Origin: Muricea muricata
Lineage: Eukaryota; Cnidaria; Anthozoa; Malacalcyonacea; Plexauridae
Direction: 5' to 3'
Length of the DNA: 64,000 nt
Assembly (NCBI GenBank): GCA_963855995.1
Contig: OY979728.1
Coordinates: 7,241,330 to 7,305,329 of the forward strand
Part shown: positions 6,669 through 18,934 of the stretch, piece by piece
Layout: every line of letters begins with the position of its first letter
How positions within the stretch are numbered: position 1 is the first letter of the stretch
Program-made: the position numbers and the translations under genes
The notes under the pieces: model-generated
Told to the model about the DNA's origin: nothing
Seen by the model: only the letters and a program-made list of their open reading frames with translations
Databases searched by the model: none

Positions 6669-9600
6669 TGTTTTCGGCGCTCAAACCATTGAGATGAGCG
6701 AAATAACATGTTGAAATGAGAAACCTATAACTTGCTTGTAATTTGGGAAGAAACGATCTTAGAACCATTAAAATCGCGTTTTAAGCGTTCTAGAGGCGAT
6801 TTGAGCGTAAAAACATGCTCAAATCACCAACTAAAAATTGCCGTCTTAAATTGATCACGGCCCCGTTTTTAAGCTTAAAATGGTGTTTTTAGTGCTAAAG
6901 TGAACGAGTTGAGCGCAATGATGTAATGCAATCACGGACCTAAAAGAGACCTTCTAAATGGAAATTGCACATTTTAGCAAGTCGGGAATCTTGTTTTCGG
7001 CGCTCAAACCATTGAGATGAGCGAAATAACATGTTGAAATAAGAAACCTATAACTTGCGGGTAAACTGAAAAGAAACGATCTTAGAACAATCAAAATCGC
7101 GTTTTAAGCGTTCTAGAAGCGATTTGAGCGTAAAAACATGCTCAAATCACCAACTAAAAATTGCCGTCTTAAATTGATCACGGCCACGTTTTTGAGCTAC
7201 AAATGGTGTTTTCAGTGCTAAAGTGAACGAGTTGAGCGCAATGATGTACTGCAATCACCGACCTAAAAGAGACCTTCTAAATGGAAAATGCACAACTAAG
7301 TAAGTCGGGAATCATGTTTTCGGCGCTCAAACCATCGAGATGAGCGAAATAACATGTTGAAATGAGAAACCTATAACTTGCTTGTAAACTGAAAAGAAAC
7401 GATCTTAGAACCTTTAACATCGCGTTTTAAGCGTTCTAGAAGCGATTTGAGCGTCAAAACATGCTCAAATCACTAACTGAAAATTGCCGTCTTATATCGA
7501 TCACGGCCCCGTTTTAAAGCTTAAAATGGTGTTTTCAGTGCTAAAGTGAACGCGTTGAGCACAATGATATACTGCAATCACGGACCTAAAAGAGACCTTC
7601 TAAATGGAAATTGAAGAACTTAGCAAGTCAACAATCATGTTTTCGGCGCTCAAAGCATCGAGATGAGCGAAATAACATGTTGAAATGAGAAACCTATAAC
7701 TTGCTTGTAATTTGAAAAGAAACGATCTTAGAACCATTAAAATCGCGTTTTAAGCGTTCTAGAGGCGATTTGAGCGTAAAAACATGCTCAAATCACCAAC
7801 TAAAAATTGCCGTCTTAAATTGATCACGGCCCCGTTTTTGAGGTTAAAATGGTGTTTTTAGTGCTAAAGTGAACGCGTTGAGCACAATGATATACCGCAA
7901 TCACGGACCTAAAAGAGACCTTCTAAATGGAAATTCCACATTTTAGCAAGTCGGGAATCTTGTTTTCGGCGCTCAAACCATTGAGATGAGCGAAATAACA
8001 TGTTGAAATGAGAAACTTATAACTTGCTTGTAAACTGAAAAGAAACGATCTTAGAAAAATCAAAATCGCGTTTTAAGCGTTCGAGAAGCGATTTGAGCGT
8101 AAAAACATGCTCAAATCACCAACTAAAAATTGCCGTCTTAAATTGATCACGGCCCCGTTTTTGAGCTTAAAATGGTGTTTTTAGTGCTAAAGTGAACGAG
8201 TGTAGCGCAATGATGTACTGCAATCACGGACCTAAAAGAGACCTTCTAAATGGAAAATGCACAACTAAGCAAGTCGGGAATCATGTTTTCGGCGCTCAAA
8301 CCATCGAGATGAGCGAAATAACATGTTGAAATGAGAAACCTATAACTTGCTTGTAAACTGAAAAGAAACGATCTTGGAACCATCAACATCGCGTTTTAAG
8401 CGTTCTACAAGCGATTTGAGCGTAAAAACATTCGCTAATCACGAACTAAAATTTGCCGTCTTAGATCGATCACAGCCCCGTTTTAAAGCTTAAAATGATG
8501 TTTTCAGTGCTAAAGTGAACGCGTTGAGCGCAATGATGTACTGCAATCACGGACCTAAAAGAGACCTTCTAAATGGAAATTCCACAACTTAGCGAGTCGG
8601 GAATCATTTTTTCGCCGCTCAAACCATCGAGATGAGCGAAATAACATGTTGAAATGAGAAACCTATAACTTGCTTGTAAACTGAAAAGAAACGATCTTAG
8701 AACAATCAAAATCGCGTTTTAAGCGTTCTAGAAGCGATTTGAGCGTAAAAACATGCTCAAATCACCAACTAAAAATTGCTGTCTTAAATTTATCACGGCT
8801 CCGTTTTAGAGCTTAAAATGGTGTTTTCAGTGCTAAAGTGAACGAGTTAAGCGCAATGATGTACTCCAATCACCGACCTAAAAGAGACCTTCTAAATGGA
8901 AATTGCAGAACTTAGCAGGTCAAGAATCATTGTTTTCGGCGCTCAAAGCATCGAGATGAGCGAAATAACATGTTGAAATGAGAAACCTATAACTTGCTTG
9001 TAAACTGAAAAGAAACGATCTTAGAACAATCAAAATCGCGTTTTAAGCGTTCTAGAAGCGATTTGAGCGTAAAAACATCCTCAAATGACCAACTAAAAAT
9101 TGCTGTCTTAAATTGATCACGGCCCCGTTTTAGAGCTTAAAATGGTGTTTTCAGTGCTAAAGTGAACGAGTTAAGCGCAATGATGTACTCCAATCACCGA
9201 CCTAAAAGAGATTTTCTAAATGGAAATTGCAGAACTTAGCAAGTCAAGAATCATGTTTTCGGCGCTCAAACCATCGAGATGAGCGAAATAACATGTTGAA
9301 ATGAGAAACCTATAACTTACTTGTAAGCTGAAAATAAACGATCTTAGGACCTTCAAAATACCGTTTTAAGCGTTCTAGAAGCGATTTGAGCGTAAAAACA
9401 TGCTCAAATCACCAACTAAAAATTGCCGTCTTAAATCGATAAGGACGACGTTTTAGAGCTTAAAATGGTGTTTTCAGTGCTAAAGTGAACGAGTTGAGCG
9501 CAATGATGTACTTCAATCACGGACCTAAAAGAGACCTTCTAAATGGAAAATGCACAACTAAGCAAGTCGGGAATCATGATTTCGGCGCTCAAACCATCGA

Positions 9601-9899
9601 GATGAGCGAAATAACATGTTGAAATGAGAAACCTATAACTTGCTTGTAAACTGAAAAGAAACGATCTTAGAACCTTTAACATCGCGTTTTAAGCCTTCTA
9701 GAAGCGATCTGAGCGTCAAAACATGCTCAAATCACCAACTGAAAATTGCCGTCTTGTATCGATCACGGCCCCGTTTTAAAGCTTAAAATGATGTTTTCAG
9801 TGCTAAAGTGAACGCGTTGAGCGCAATGATGTACTGCAATCACGGACCTAAAAGAGACCTTCTAAATGGAAATTGCACATTTTAGCAAGTCGGGAATCA

Positions 9900-10222
9900 T
9901 GTTTTCGGCGCTCAAACCATTGAGATGAGCGAAATAACATGTTGAAATGAGAAACCTATAACTTGCAGGTAAACTGAAAGGAAACGATCTTAGAACAATC
10001 AAAATCGCGTTTTAAGCGTTCTAGAAGCGATTTGAGCGTAAAAACATGCTCAAATCACCAACTAAAAATTGCCGTCTTAAATTGATCACGACCCCGTTTT
10101 TGAGCTTAAAATGGTGTTTTTAGTGCTAAAGTGATCGAGTTAAGCGCATTGATGTACTGCAATCACGGACCTAAAAGAGAAATTCTAAATGGAAATTGCA
10201 GAACTTAGCAAGTCAAGAATCA
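9900..10222 (+). repeat. Variant G monomer, example copy
   Basis: Diagnostic states: CCATTGAG, GCAGGTAAACTG in alpha and AATCAAAATCGCG at the alpha-beta border. It often follows a D monomer. Other copies lie near 10867, 19911, 22040, 25917, 40110 and 49134. Confidence 0.7.
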
Positions 10223-10543
10223 TGTTTTCGGCGCTCAAAGCATCGAGATGAGCGAAATAACATGTTGAAATGAGAAACCTATAACTTGCTTGTAATTTGA
10301 AAAGAAACGATCTTAGAACCTAAAATCGCGTTTTAAGCGTTCTAGAGGCGATTTGAGCGTAAAAACATGCTCAAATCACCAACTAAAAATTGCCGTCTTA
10401 AATCGATAAGGACGACGTTTTAGATCTTAAAATGGTGTTTTCAGTGCTAAAGTGAACGAGTTGAGCGCAATGATGTACTGCAATCACCGACCTAAAAGAG
10501 ACCTTCTAAATGGAAAATGCACAACTAAGTAAGTCGGGAATCA

Positions 10544-10866
10544 TGTTTTCGGCGCTCAAACCATCGAGATGAGCGAAATAACATGTTGAAATGAGAAACC
10601 TATAACTTGCTTGTAAACTGAAAAGAAACGATCTTAGAACCTTTAACATCGCGTTTTAAGCGTTCTAGAAGCGATCTGAGCGTCAAAACATGCTCAAATC
10701 ACTAACTGAAAATTGCCGTCTTATATCGATCACGGCCCCGTTTTAAAGCTTAAAATGATGTTTTCAGTGCTAAAGTGAACGCGTTGAGCGCAATGATGTA
10801 TTGCAATCACGGACCTAAAAGAGACCTTCTAAATGGAAATTGCACATTTTGGCAAGTCGGGAATCT
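10544..10866 (+). repeat. Variant D monomer, example copy
   Basis: Diagnostic states: CTTTAACATCGCG, GATCTGAGCGTCAAAAC, ACTAACTGAAAATT and TTATATCGATCACGG, with AAAGCTTAAAATGATG and GAACGCGTTG in beta-gamma. D and E monomers therefore carry HindIII-type AAGCTT and MluI-type ACGCGT sites that most A, B and C copies lack. Confidence 0.8.
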
Positions 10867-13127
10867 TGTTTTCGGCGCTCAAACCATTGAGATGAGCAAA
10901 ATAACATGTTGAAATGAGAAACCTATAACTTGCAGGTAAACTGAAAAGAAACGATCTTACAACAATGAAAATCACGTTTTAAGCGTTCTAGAAGCGATTT
11001 GAGCGTAAAAACATGCTCAAATCACCAACTAAAAGTTGCCGTCTTAAATTGATCACGGCCCCGTTTTTGAGCTTAAAATGGTGTTTTTAGTGCTAAAGTG
11101 AACGAGTTGAGCGCAATGATGTACTGCAATCACGGACCTAAAAGAGACCTTCTAAATGGAAATTCCACAACTTAGCAAGTCGGGAATCATTTTTTCGGCG
11201 CTCAAACCATCGAGATGAGCGAAATAACATCTTGAAATGAGAAACCTATAACTTGCTTGTAAATTGAAAAGAAACGATCTTAGAACAGTCAAAATCGCGT
11301 TTTAAGCGTTCTAGAAGCGATTTGAGCGTAAAAACATGCTCAAGTCACCAACTAAAAATTGCTGTCTTAAATTGATCACGGCCCCGTTTTAGAGCTTAAA
11401 ATGGTGTTTTCAGTGCTAAAGTGAACGAGTTAAGCGCAATGATGTACTCCAATCACCGACCTAAAAGAGACCTTCTAAATGGAAATTGCAGAACTTAGCA
11501 AGTCAAGAATCATGTTTTCGGCGCTCAAACCATCGAGATGAGCGAAATAACATGTTGAAATGAGAAACCTACAACTTACTTGTAAGGTGAAAATAAACGA
11601 TCTTAGAACCTTCAAAATCCCGTTTTAAGCGTTCTAGAAGCGATTTGAGCGTAAAAACATGCTCAAATCACCAACTAAAAATTGCCGTCTTAAATCGACA
11701 AGGACGACGTTTTAGAGCTTAAAATGGTGTTTTCAGTGCTAAAGTGAACGAGTTAAGCGCAATGATGTACTGCAATCACGGACCTAAAAGAGACCTTCTA
11801 AATGGAAAATGCACAACTAAGTAAGTCGGGAATCATGTTTTCGGCGCTCAAACCATCGAGATGAGCGAAATAACATGTTGAAATGAGAAACCTATAACTT
11901 GCTTGTAAACTGAAAAGAAACGATCTTAGAACCTTTAACATCGCGTTTTAAGCGTTCTAGAAGCGATCTGAGCGTCAAAACATGCTCAAATCACTAACTG
12001 AAAATTGCCGTCTTATATCGATCACGGCCCCGTTTTAAAGCTTAAAATGATGTTTTCAGTGCTAAAGTGAACGCGTTGAGCGCAATGATGTATTGCAATC
12101 ACGGACCTAAAAGAGACCTTCTAAATGGAAATTGCACATTTTGGCAAGTCGGGAATCTTGTTTTCGGCGCTCAAACCATTGAGATGAGCAAAATAACATG
12201 TTGAAATGAGAAACCTATAACTTGCAGGTAAACTGAAAAGAAACGATCTTACAACAATGAAAATCACGTTTTAAGCGTTCTAGAAGCGATTTGAGCGTAA
12301 AAACATGCTCAAATCACCAACTAAAAGTTGCCGTCTTAAATTGATCACGGCCCCGTTTTTGAGCTTAAAATGGTGTTTTTAGTGCTAAAGTGAACGAGTT
12401 GAGCGCAATGATGTACTGCAATCACGGACCTAAAAGAGACCTTCTAAATGGAAATTCCACAACTTAGCAAGTCGGGAATCATTTTTTCGGCGCTCAAACC
12501 ATCGAGATGAGCGAAATAACATCTTGAAATGAGAAACCTATAACTTGCTTGTAAATTGAAAAGAAACGATCTTAGAACAGTCAAAATCGCGTTTTAAGCG
12601 TTCTAGAAGCGATTTGAGCGTAAAAACATGCTCAAGTCACCAACTAAAAATTGCTGTCTTAAATTGATCACGGCCCCGTTTTAGAGCTTAAAATGGTGTT
12701 TTCAGTGCTAAAGTGAACGAGTTAAGCGCAATGATGTACTCCAATCACCGACCTAAAAGAGACCTTCTAAATGGAAATTGCAGAACTTAGCAAGTCAAGA
12801 ATCATGTTTTCGGCGCTCAAACCATCGAGATGAGCGAAATAACATGTTGAAATGAGAAACCTACAACTTACTTGTAAGGTGAAAATAAACGATCTTAGAA
12901 CCTTCAAAATCCCGTTTTAAGCGTTCTAGAAGCGATTTGAGCGTAAAAACATGCTCAAATCACCAACTAAAAATTGCCGTCTTAAATCGACAAGGACGAC
13001 GTTTTAGAGCTTAAAATGGTGTTTTCAGTGCTAAAGTGAACGAGTTAAGCGCAATGATGTACTGCAATCACGGACCTAAAAGAGACCTTCTAAATGGAAA
13101 ATGCACAACTAAGCAAGTCGGGAATCA
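10544..13127 (+). repeat. Tetramer HOR D-G-A-B, 1292-bp unit, two copies
   Basis: The unit 10544-11835 is repeated at 11836-13127, exactly four monomers. Rare states are shared at the same offsets: TATTGCAATC, TTTTGGCAAGTC, CTTACAACAATG, CTAAAAGTTGCC, ACATCTTGAAATG, CTACAACTTAC, GTAAGGTG and AAATCGACAAGG. I saw no difference until the last few bases (AAGTAAGTC against AAGCAAGTC). Confidence 0.82.
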
Positions 13128-15000
13128 TGTTTTCGGCGCTCAAACCATCGAGATGAGCGAAATAACATGTTGAAATGAGAAACCTATAACTTGCTTGTAA
13201 ACTGAAAAGAAACGATCTTAGAACAATCAAAATCGCGTTTTAAGCGTTCTAGAAGCGATTTAAGCGTAAAAACATGCTCAAATCACCAACTAAAAATTGC
13301 TGTCTTAAATTGATCACGGCCCCGTTTTTGAGCTTAAAATGGTGTTCTCAGTGCTAAAGTGAACGAGTTAAGCGCAATGATGTACTCCAATCACCGACCT
13401 AAAAGAGACCTTCTAAATGGAAATTGCAGAACTTAGCAAGTCAACAATCATGTTTTCGGCGCTCAAAGCATCGAGATGAGCGAAATAACATGTTGAAATG
13501 AGAAACCTATAACTTACTTGTAAGCTGAAAATAAACGATCTTAGAACCTTCAAAATCCCGTTTTAAGCGTTCTAGAAGCGATTTGAGCGTAAAAACATGC
13601 TCAAATCACCAACTAAAAATTGCCGTCTTAAATTGATCACGGCCCCGTTTTTAAGCTTAAAATGGTGTTTTTAGTGCTAAAGTGAACGAGTTGAGCGCAA
13701 TGATGTAATGCAATCACGGACCTAAAAGAGACCTTCTAAATGGAAATTGCACATTTTAGCAAGTCGGGAATCTTGTTTTCGGCGCTCAAACCATTGAGAT
13801 GAGCGAAATAACATGTTGAAATAAGAAACCTATAACTTGCGGGTAAACTGAAAAGAAACGATCTTAGAACAATCAAAATCGCGTTTTAAGCGTTCTAGAA
13901 GCGATTTGAGCGTAAAAACATGCTCAAATCACCAACTAAAAATTGCCGTCTTAAATTGATCACGGCCACGTTTTTGAGCTACAAATGGTGTTTTTAGTGC
14001 TAAAGTGAACGAGTTAAGCGCATTGATGTACTGCAATCACGGACCTAAAAGAGACCTTCTAAATGGAAATTGAAGAACTTAGCAAGTCAAGAATCATGTT
14101 TTCGGCGCTCAAAGCATCGAGATGAGCGAAATAACATGTTGAAATGAGAAACCTATAACTTGCTTGTAAACTGAAAAGAAACGATCTTAGAACCTTTAAC
14201 ATCGCGTTTTAAGCGTACTAGAAGCGATCTGAGCGTCAAAACATGCTCAAATCACTAACTGAAAATTGCCGTCTTATATCGATCACGGCCCCGTTTTAAA
14301 GCTTAAAATGGTGTTTTCAGTGCTACGCGTTGAGCACAATGATATACTGCAATCACGGACCTAAAAGAGACCTTCTAAATGGAAATTGCACATTTTAGCA
14401 AGTCGGGAATCTTGTTTTCGGCGCTCAAACCATTGAGATGAGCGAAATAACATGTTGAAATGAGAAACTTATAACTTGCTTGTAAACTGAAAAGAAACGA
14501 TCTTAGAAAAATCAAAATCGCGTTTTAAGCGTTCTAGAAGCGATTTGAGCGTAAAAACCTGCTCAAATCACCAACTAAAAATTGCCGTCTTAAATTGATC
14601 ACGGCCCCGTTTTTGAGCTTAAAATGGTGTTTTTAGTGCTAAAGTGAACGAGTTAAGCGCATTGATGTACTGCAATCACGGACCTAAAAGACATTTTCTA
14701 AATGGAAATTGAAGAACTTAGCAAGTCAAGAATCATGTTTTCGGCGCTCAAAGCATCGAGATGAGCGAAATAACATGTTGAAATGAGAAACCTATAACTT
14801 GCTTGTAATTTGAAAAGAAACGATCTTAGAACCATTAAAATCGCGTTTTAAGCGTTCTAGAGGCAATTTGAGCGTAAAAACATGCTCAAATCACCAACTA
14901 AAAATTGCCGTCTTAAATTGATCACGGCCCCGTTTTTGAGCCTAAAATGGTGTTTTTAGTGCTAAAGTGAACGAGTTGAGCGCAATGATGTACTGCAATC
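13128..15000 (+). repeat. Internal copy of the left-edge block
   Basis: The 506 bp at 13128-13633 are identical, by reading both, to 2154-2659, the first bases of the array. From 13634 the sequence follows 4275 onward (markers TTTTTAAGC, GATGTAATGC, GAGCTACAAATGG, AAGCGTACTAG, the 7-bp deletion GCTACGCG, AAAACCTGC) to about 5600, with a handful of substitutions. The stretch 2660-4274, exactly five monomers, is absent from this copy. Confidence 0.78.
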
Positions 15001-16673
15001 ACCGACCTAAAAGAGACCTTCTAAATGGAAATTGCAGAACTTAGCAAGTCAATATTCATGTTTTCGGCTTTCAAACCATCGAGCTGAGCGAAATAACATG
15101 TTGAAATGAGAAACCTATAACTTACTTGTAAGCTGAAAATAAACGATCTTAGAACCTTCAGAATCCCGTTTTAAGCGTTCTAGCAGCGATTTAAGCGTAA
15201 AAACATGGTCAAACCACCAACTAAAAATTGCCGTCTTAAATCGATAAGCACGACGTTTTAGAGCTTAAAATGGTGTTTTCAGTGCTAAAGTGAACGAGTT
15301 AAGCGCAATGATGTACTGCAATCACGGACCTAAAAGAGACCTTCTAATTGGAAAATGCACAACTTAGCAAATCGGGAATCATGTTTTCGGCGCTCAAACA
15401 ACCGAGATGAGCGAAATAACATGTTGAAATGAGAAACCCATAACTTGCTTGTAAACTGAAAAGAAACGATCTTAGAACCTTTAACATCGCGTTTTAAGCG
15501 TTCTAGAAGCGATCTGAGCGTCAAAACATGCTCAAATCACTAACTGAAAATTGCCGTCTTATATCGATCACGGCCCCGTTTTAAAGCTTAAAATGATGTT
15601 TTCAGTGCTAAAGTGATCGAGTTAAGCGCATTGATGTACTGCAATCACGGACCTAAAAGAGACCTTCTAAATGGAAATTGAAGAACTTAGCAAGTCAAGA
15701 ATCATGTTTTCGGCGCTCAAAGCATCGAGATGAGCGAAATAACATGTTGAAATGAGAAACCTATAACTTGCTTGTAATTTGAAAAGAAACGATCTTAGAA
15801 CCATTAAAATCGCGTTTTAAGCGTTCTAGAGGCAATTTGAGCGTAAAAACATGCTCAAATCACCAACTAAAAATTGCCGTCTTAAATTGATCACGGCCCC
15901 GTTTTTGAGCCTAAAATGGTGTTTTTAGTGCTAAAGTGAACGAGTTGAGCGCAATGATGTACTGCAATCACCGACCTAAAAGAGACCTTCTAAATGGAAA
16001 TTGCAGAACTTAGCAAGTCAATATTCATGTTTTCGGCTTTCAAACCATCGAGCTGAGCGAAATAACATGTTGAAATGAGAAACCTATAACTTACTTGTAA
16101 GCTGAAAATAAACGATCTTAGAACCTTCAGAATCCCGTTTTAAGCGTTCTAGCAGCGATTTAAGCGTAAAAACATGGTCAAACCACCAACTAAAAATTGC
16201 CGTCTTAAATCGATAAGCACGACGTTTTAGAGCTTAAAATGGTGTTTTCAGTGCTAAAGTGAACGAGTTAAGCGCAATGATGTACTGCAATCACGGACCT
16301 AAAAGAGACCTTCTAATTGGAAAATGCACAACTTAGCAAATCGGGAATCATGTTTTCGGCGCTCAAACAACCGAGATGAGCGAAATAACATGTTGAAATG
16401 AGAAACCCATAACTTGCTTGTAAACTGAAAAGAAACGATCTTAGAACCTTTAACATCGCGTTTTAAGCGTTCTAGAAGCGATCTGAGCGTCAAAACATGC
16501 TCAAATCACTAACTGAAAATTGCCGTCTTATATCGATCACGGCCCCGTTTTAAAGCTTAAAATGATGTTTTCAGTGCTAAAGTGATCGAGTTAAGCGCAT
16601 TGATGTACTGCAATCACGGACCTAAAAGAGACCTTCTAAATGGAAATTGAAGAACTTAGCAAGTCAAGAATCA
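14736..16673 (+). repeat. Trimer HOR C-B-D, 969-bp unit, two identical-looking copies
   Basis: Monomers start at 14736, 15059, 15382 and again at 15705, 16028, 16351. Rare states (GAGGCAATTTG, AATATTCATG, CGGCTTTCAAACC, GAGCTGAGCG, CTAGCAGCG, ACATGGTCAAACC, CTTCTAATTGG) occur in both at a 969-bp shift, and I saw no differences. Confidence 0.83.
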
Positions 16674-18611
16674 TGTTTTCGGCGCTCAAAGCATCGAGAT
16701 GAGCGAAATAACATGTTGAAATGAGAAACCTATAACTTGCTTGTAAACTGAAAAGAAACGATCTTAGAACAATCAAAATCGCGTTTTAAGCGTTCTAGAA
16801 GCGATTTGAGCGTAAAAACTTGCTCAAATTACCAACTAAAAATTGCTGTCTTAAATTGATCACGGCCCCGTTTTAGAGGTTAAAATGGTGTTTTCAGTGC
16901 TAAAGTGAACGAGTTAAGCGCAATGATGTACTCCAATCACCGACCTAAAAGAGATTTTCTAAATGGAAATTGCAGAACTTAGCAAGTCAAGAATCATGTT
17001 TTCGGCGCTCAAACCATCGAGATGAGCGAAATAACATGTTGAAATGAGAAACCTATAACTTACTTGTAAGCTGAAAATAAACGATCTTAGAACCTTCAAA
17101 ATCCCGTTTTAAGCGTTCTAGAAGCGATCTGAGCGTAAAAACATGCTCAAATCACCAACTAAAAATTACCGTCTTAAACCGATAAGGACGACGTTTTAGA
17201 GCTTAAAATGGTGTTTTCAGTGCTAAAGTGAACGAGTTAAGCGCAATGATGTACTGCAATCACCGACCTAAAAGAGACCTTCTAAATGGAAATTGCAGAA
17301 CTTAGCAAGTCAAGAATCATGTTTTCGGCGCTCAAACCATCGAGATGAGCGAAATAACATGTTGAAATGAGAAACCTATAACTTGCTTGTAAACTGAAAA
17401 GAAACGATCTTAGAACCATCAACATCGCGTTTTAAGCGTTCTACAAGCGATTTGAGCGTAAAAACATTCGCTAATCACGAACTAAAGTCCGCCGTCTTAG
17501 ATCGATCACGGCCCCGTTTTAAAGCTTAAAATTATGTTTTCAGTGCTAAAGTGAACGCGTTGAGCGCAATGATGTACTGCAATCACGGACCTAAAAGAGA
17601 CCTTCTAAATAGAAATTCCACAACTTAGCAAGTCGGGAATCATTTTTTCGGCGCTCAAACCATCGAGATGAGCGAAATAACATGTTGAAATGAGAAACCT
17701 ATAACTTGCTTGTAAACTGAAAAGAAACGATCTTAGAACAATCAAAATCGCGTTTTAAGCGTTCTAGAAGCGATTTGAGCGTAAAAACTTGCTCAAATTA
17801 CCAACTAAAAATTGCTGTCTTAAATTGATCACGGCCCCGTTTTAGAGGTTAAAATGGTGTTTTCAGTGCTAAAGTGAACGAGTTAAGCGCAATGATGTAC
17901 TCCAATCACCGACCTAAAAGAGATTTTCTAAATGGAAATTGCAGAACTTAGCAAGTCAAGAATCATGTTTTCGGCGCTCAAACCATCGAGATGAGCGAAA
18001 TAACATGTTGAAATGAGAAACCTATAACTTACTTGTAAGCTGAAAATAAACAATCTTAGAACCTTCAAAATCCCGTTTTAAGCGTTCTAGAAGCGATCTG
18101 AGCGTAAAAACATGCTCAAATCACCAACTAAAAATTACCGTCTTAAACCGATAAGGACGACGTTTTAGAGCTTAAAATGGTGTTTTCAGTGCTAAAGTGA
18201 ACGAGTTAAGCGCAATGATGTACTGCAATCACCGACCTAAAAGAGACCTTCTAAATGGAAATTGCAGAACTTAGCAAGTCAAGAATCATGTTTTCGGCGC
18301 TCAAACCATCGAGATGAGCGAAATAACATGTTGAAATGAGAAACCTATAACTTACTTGTAAGCTGAAAATAAACGATCTTAGAACCTTCAAAATCCCGTT
18401 TTAAGCGTTCTAGAAGCGATTTAAGCGTAAAAACATGCTCAAACCACCAACTAAAAATTGCCGTCTTAAATCGATAAGCACGACGTTTTAGAGCTTAAAA
18501 TGGTGTTTTCAGTGCTAAAGTGAACGAGTTAAGCGCAATGATGTACTGCAATCACGGACCTAAAAGAGACCTTCTAAATGGAAAATGCACAACTAAGCAA
18601 GTCGGGAATCA
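16674..18611 (+). repeat. Trimer-scale repeat, 969-bp shift, followed by a changed order
   Basis: An A monomer with AAACTTGCTCAAATTACC and TTTAGAGGTT at 16674 recurs at 17643, followed each time by a B monomer with ATTACCGTCTTAAACCG. The third member differs: E at 17320, but a second B subtype at 18289 and then E at 18612. The repeat is therefore an imperfect 3/4-monomer alternation. Confidence 0.65.
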
Positions 18612-18934
18612 TGTTTTCGGCGCTCAAACCATCGAGATGAGCGAAATAACATGTTGAAATGAGAAACCTATAACTTGCTTGTAAACTGAAAAGAAACGAT
18701 CTTAGAACCATCAACATCGCGTTTTAAGCGTTCTACAAGCGATTTGAGCGTAAAAACATTCGCTAATCACGAACTAAAATCTGCCGTCTTAGATCGATCA
18801 CGGCCCCGTTTTAAAGCTTAAAATTATGTTTTCAGTGCTAAAGTGAACGCGTTGAGCGCAATGATGTACTGCAATCACGGACCTAAAAGAGACCTTCTAA
18901 ATAGAAATTCCACAACTTAGCAAGTCGGGAATCA
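18612..18934 (+). repeat. Variant E monomer, example copy
   Basis: Diagnostic states: CATCAACATCGCG, TTCTACAAGCG (the TTCTAGAA palindrome lost), ACATTCGCTAATCACGAAC and CTTAGATCGATCACGG. A sister form, E', has CATCAAAATCGCG, an intact TTCTAGAA and CTTAGATCCATCACGG. Confidence 0.8.

Larger units (their letters stand above)
8931..10866 (+). repeat. Six-monomer block A-B-D-G-C2-D, first copy
   Basis: The order A, B (with AATACCG), D (with CATGATTTCGG), G, C2 (2-bp deletion) and D recurs from 18935 to 20870. The B starts at 9254 and 19258 are 10004 bp apart, which is 31 monomers less the intervening 9 bp of deletions. The copies share rare states, including the 2-bp deletion and TTAAGCCTTCTAG. 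Confidence 0.65.

Noticed and set aside
15330..16493. Identical 64-codon minus-strand open frames at 15330-15524 and 16299-16493
   Set aside because: They are the same satellite monomer 969 bp apart; the frame is open only because of local variants. There is no start context, splice signal or protein-like conservation.
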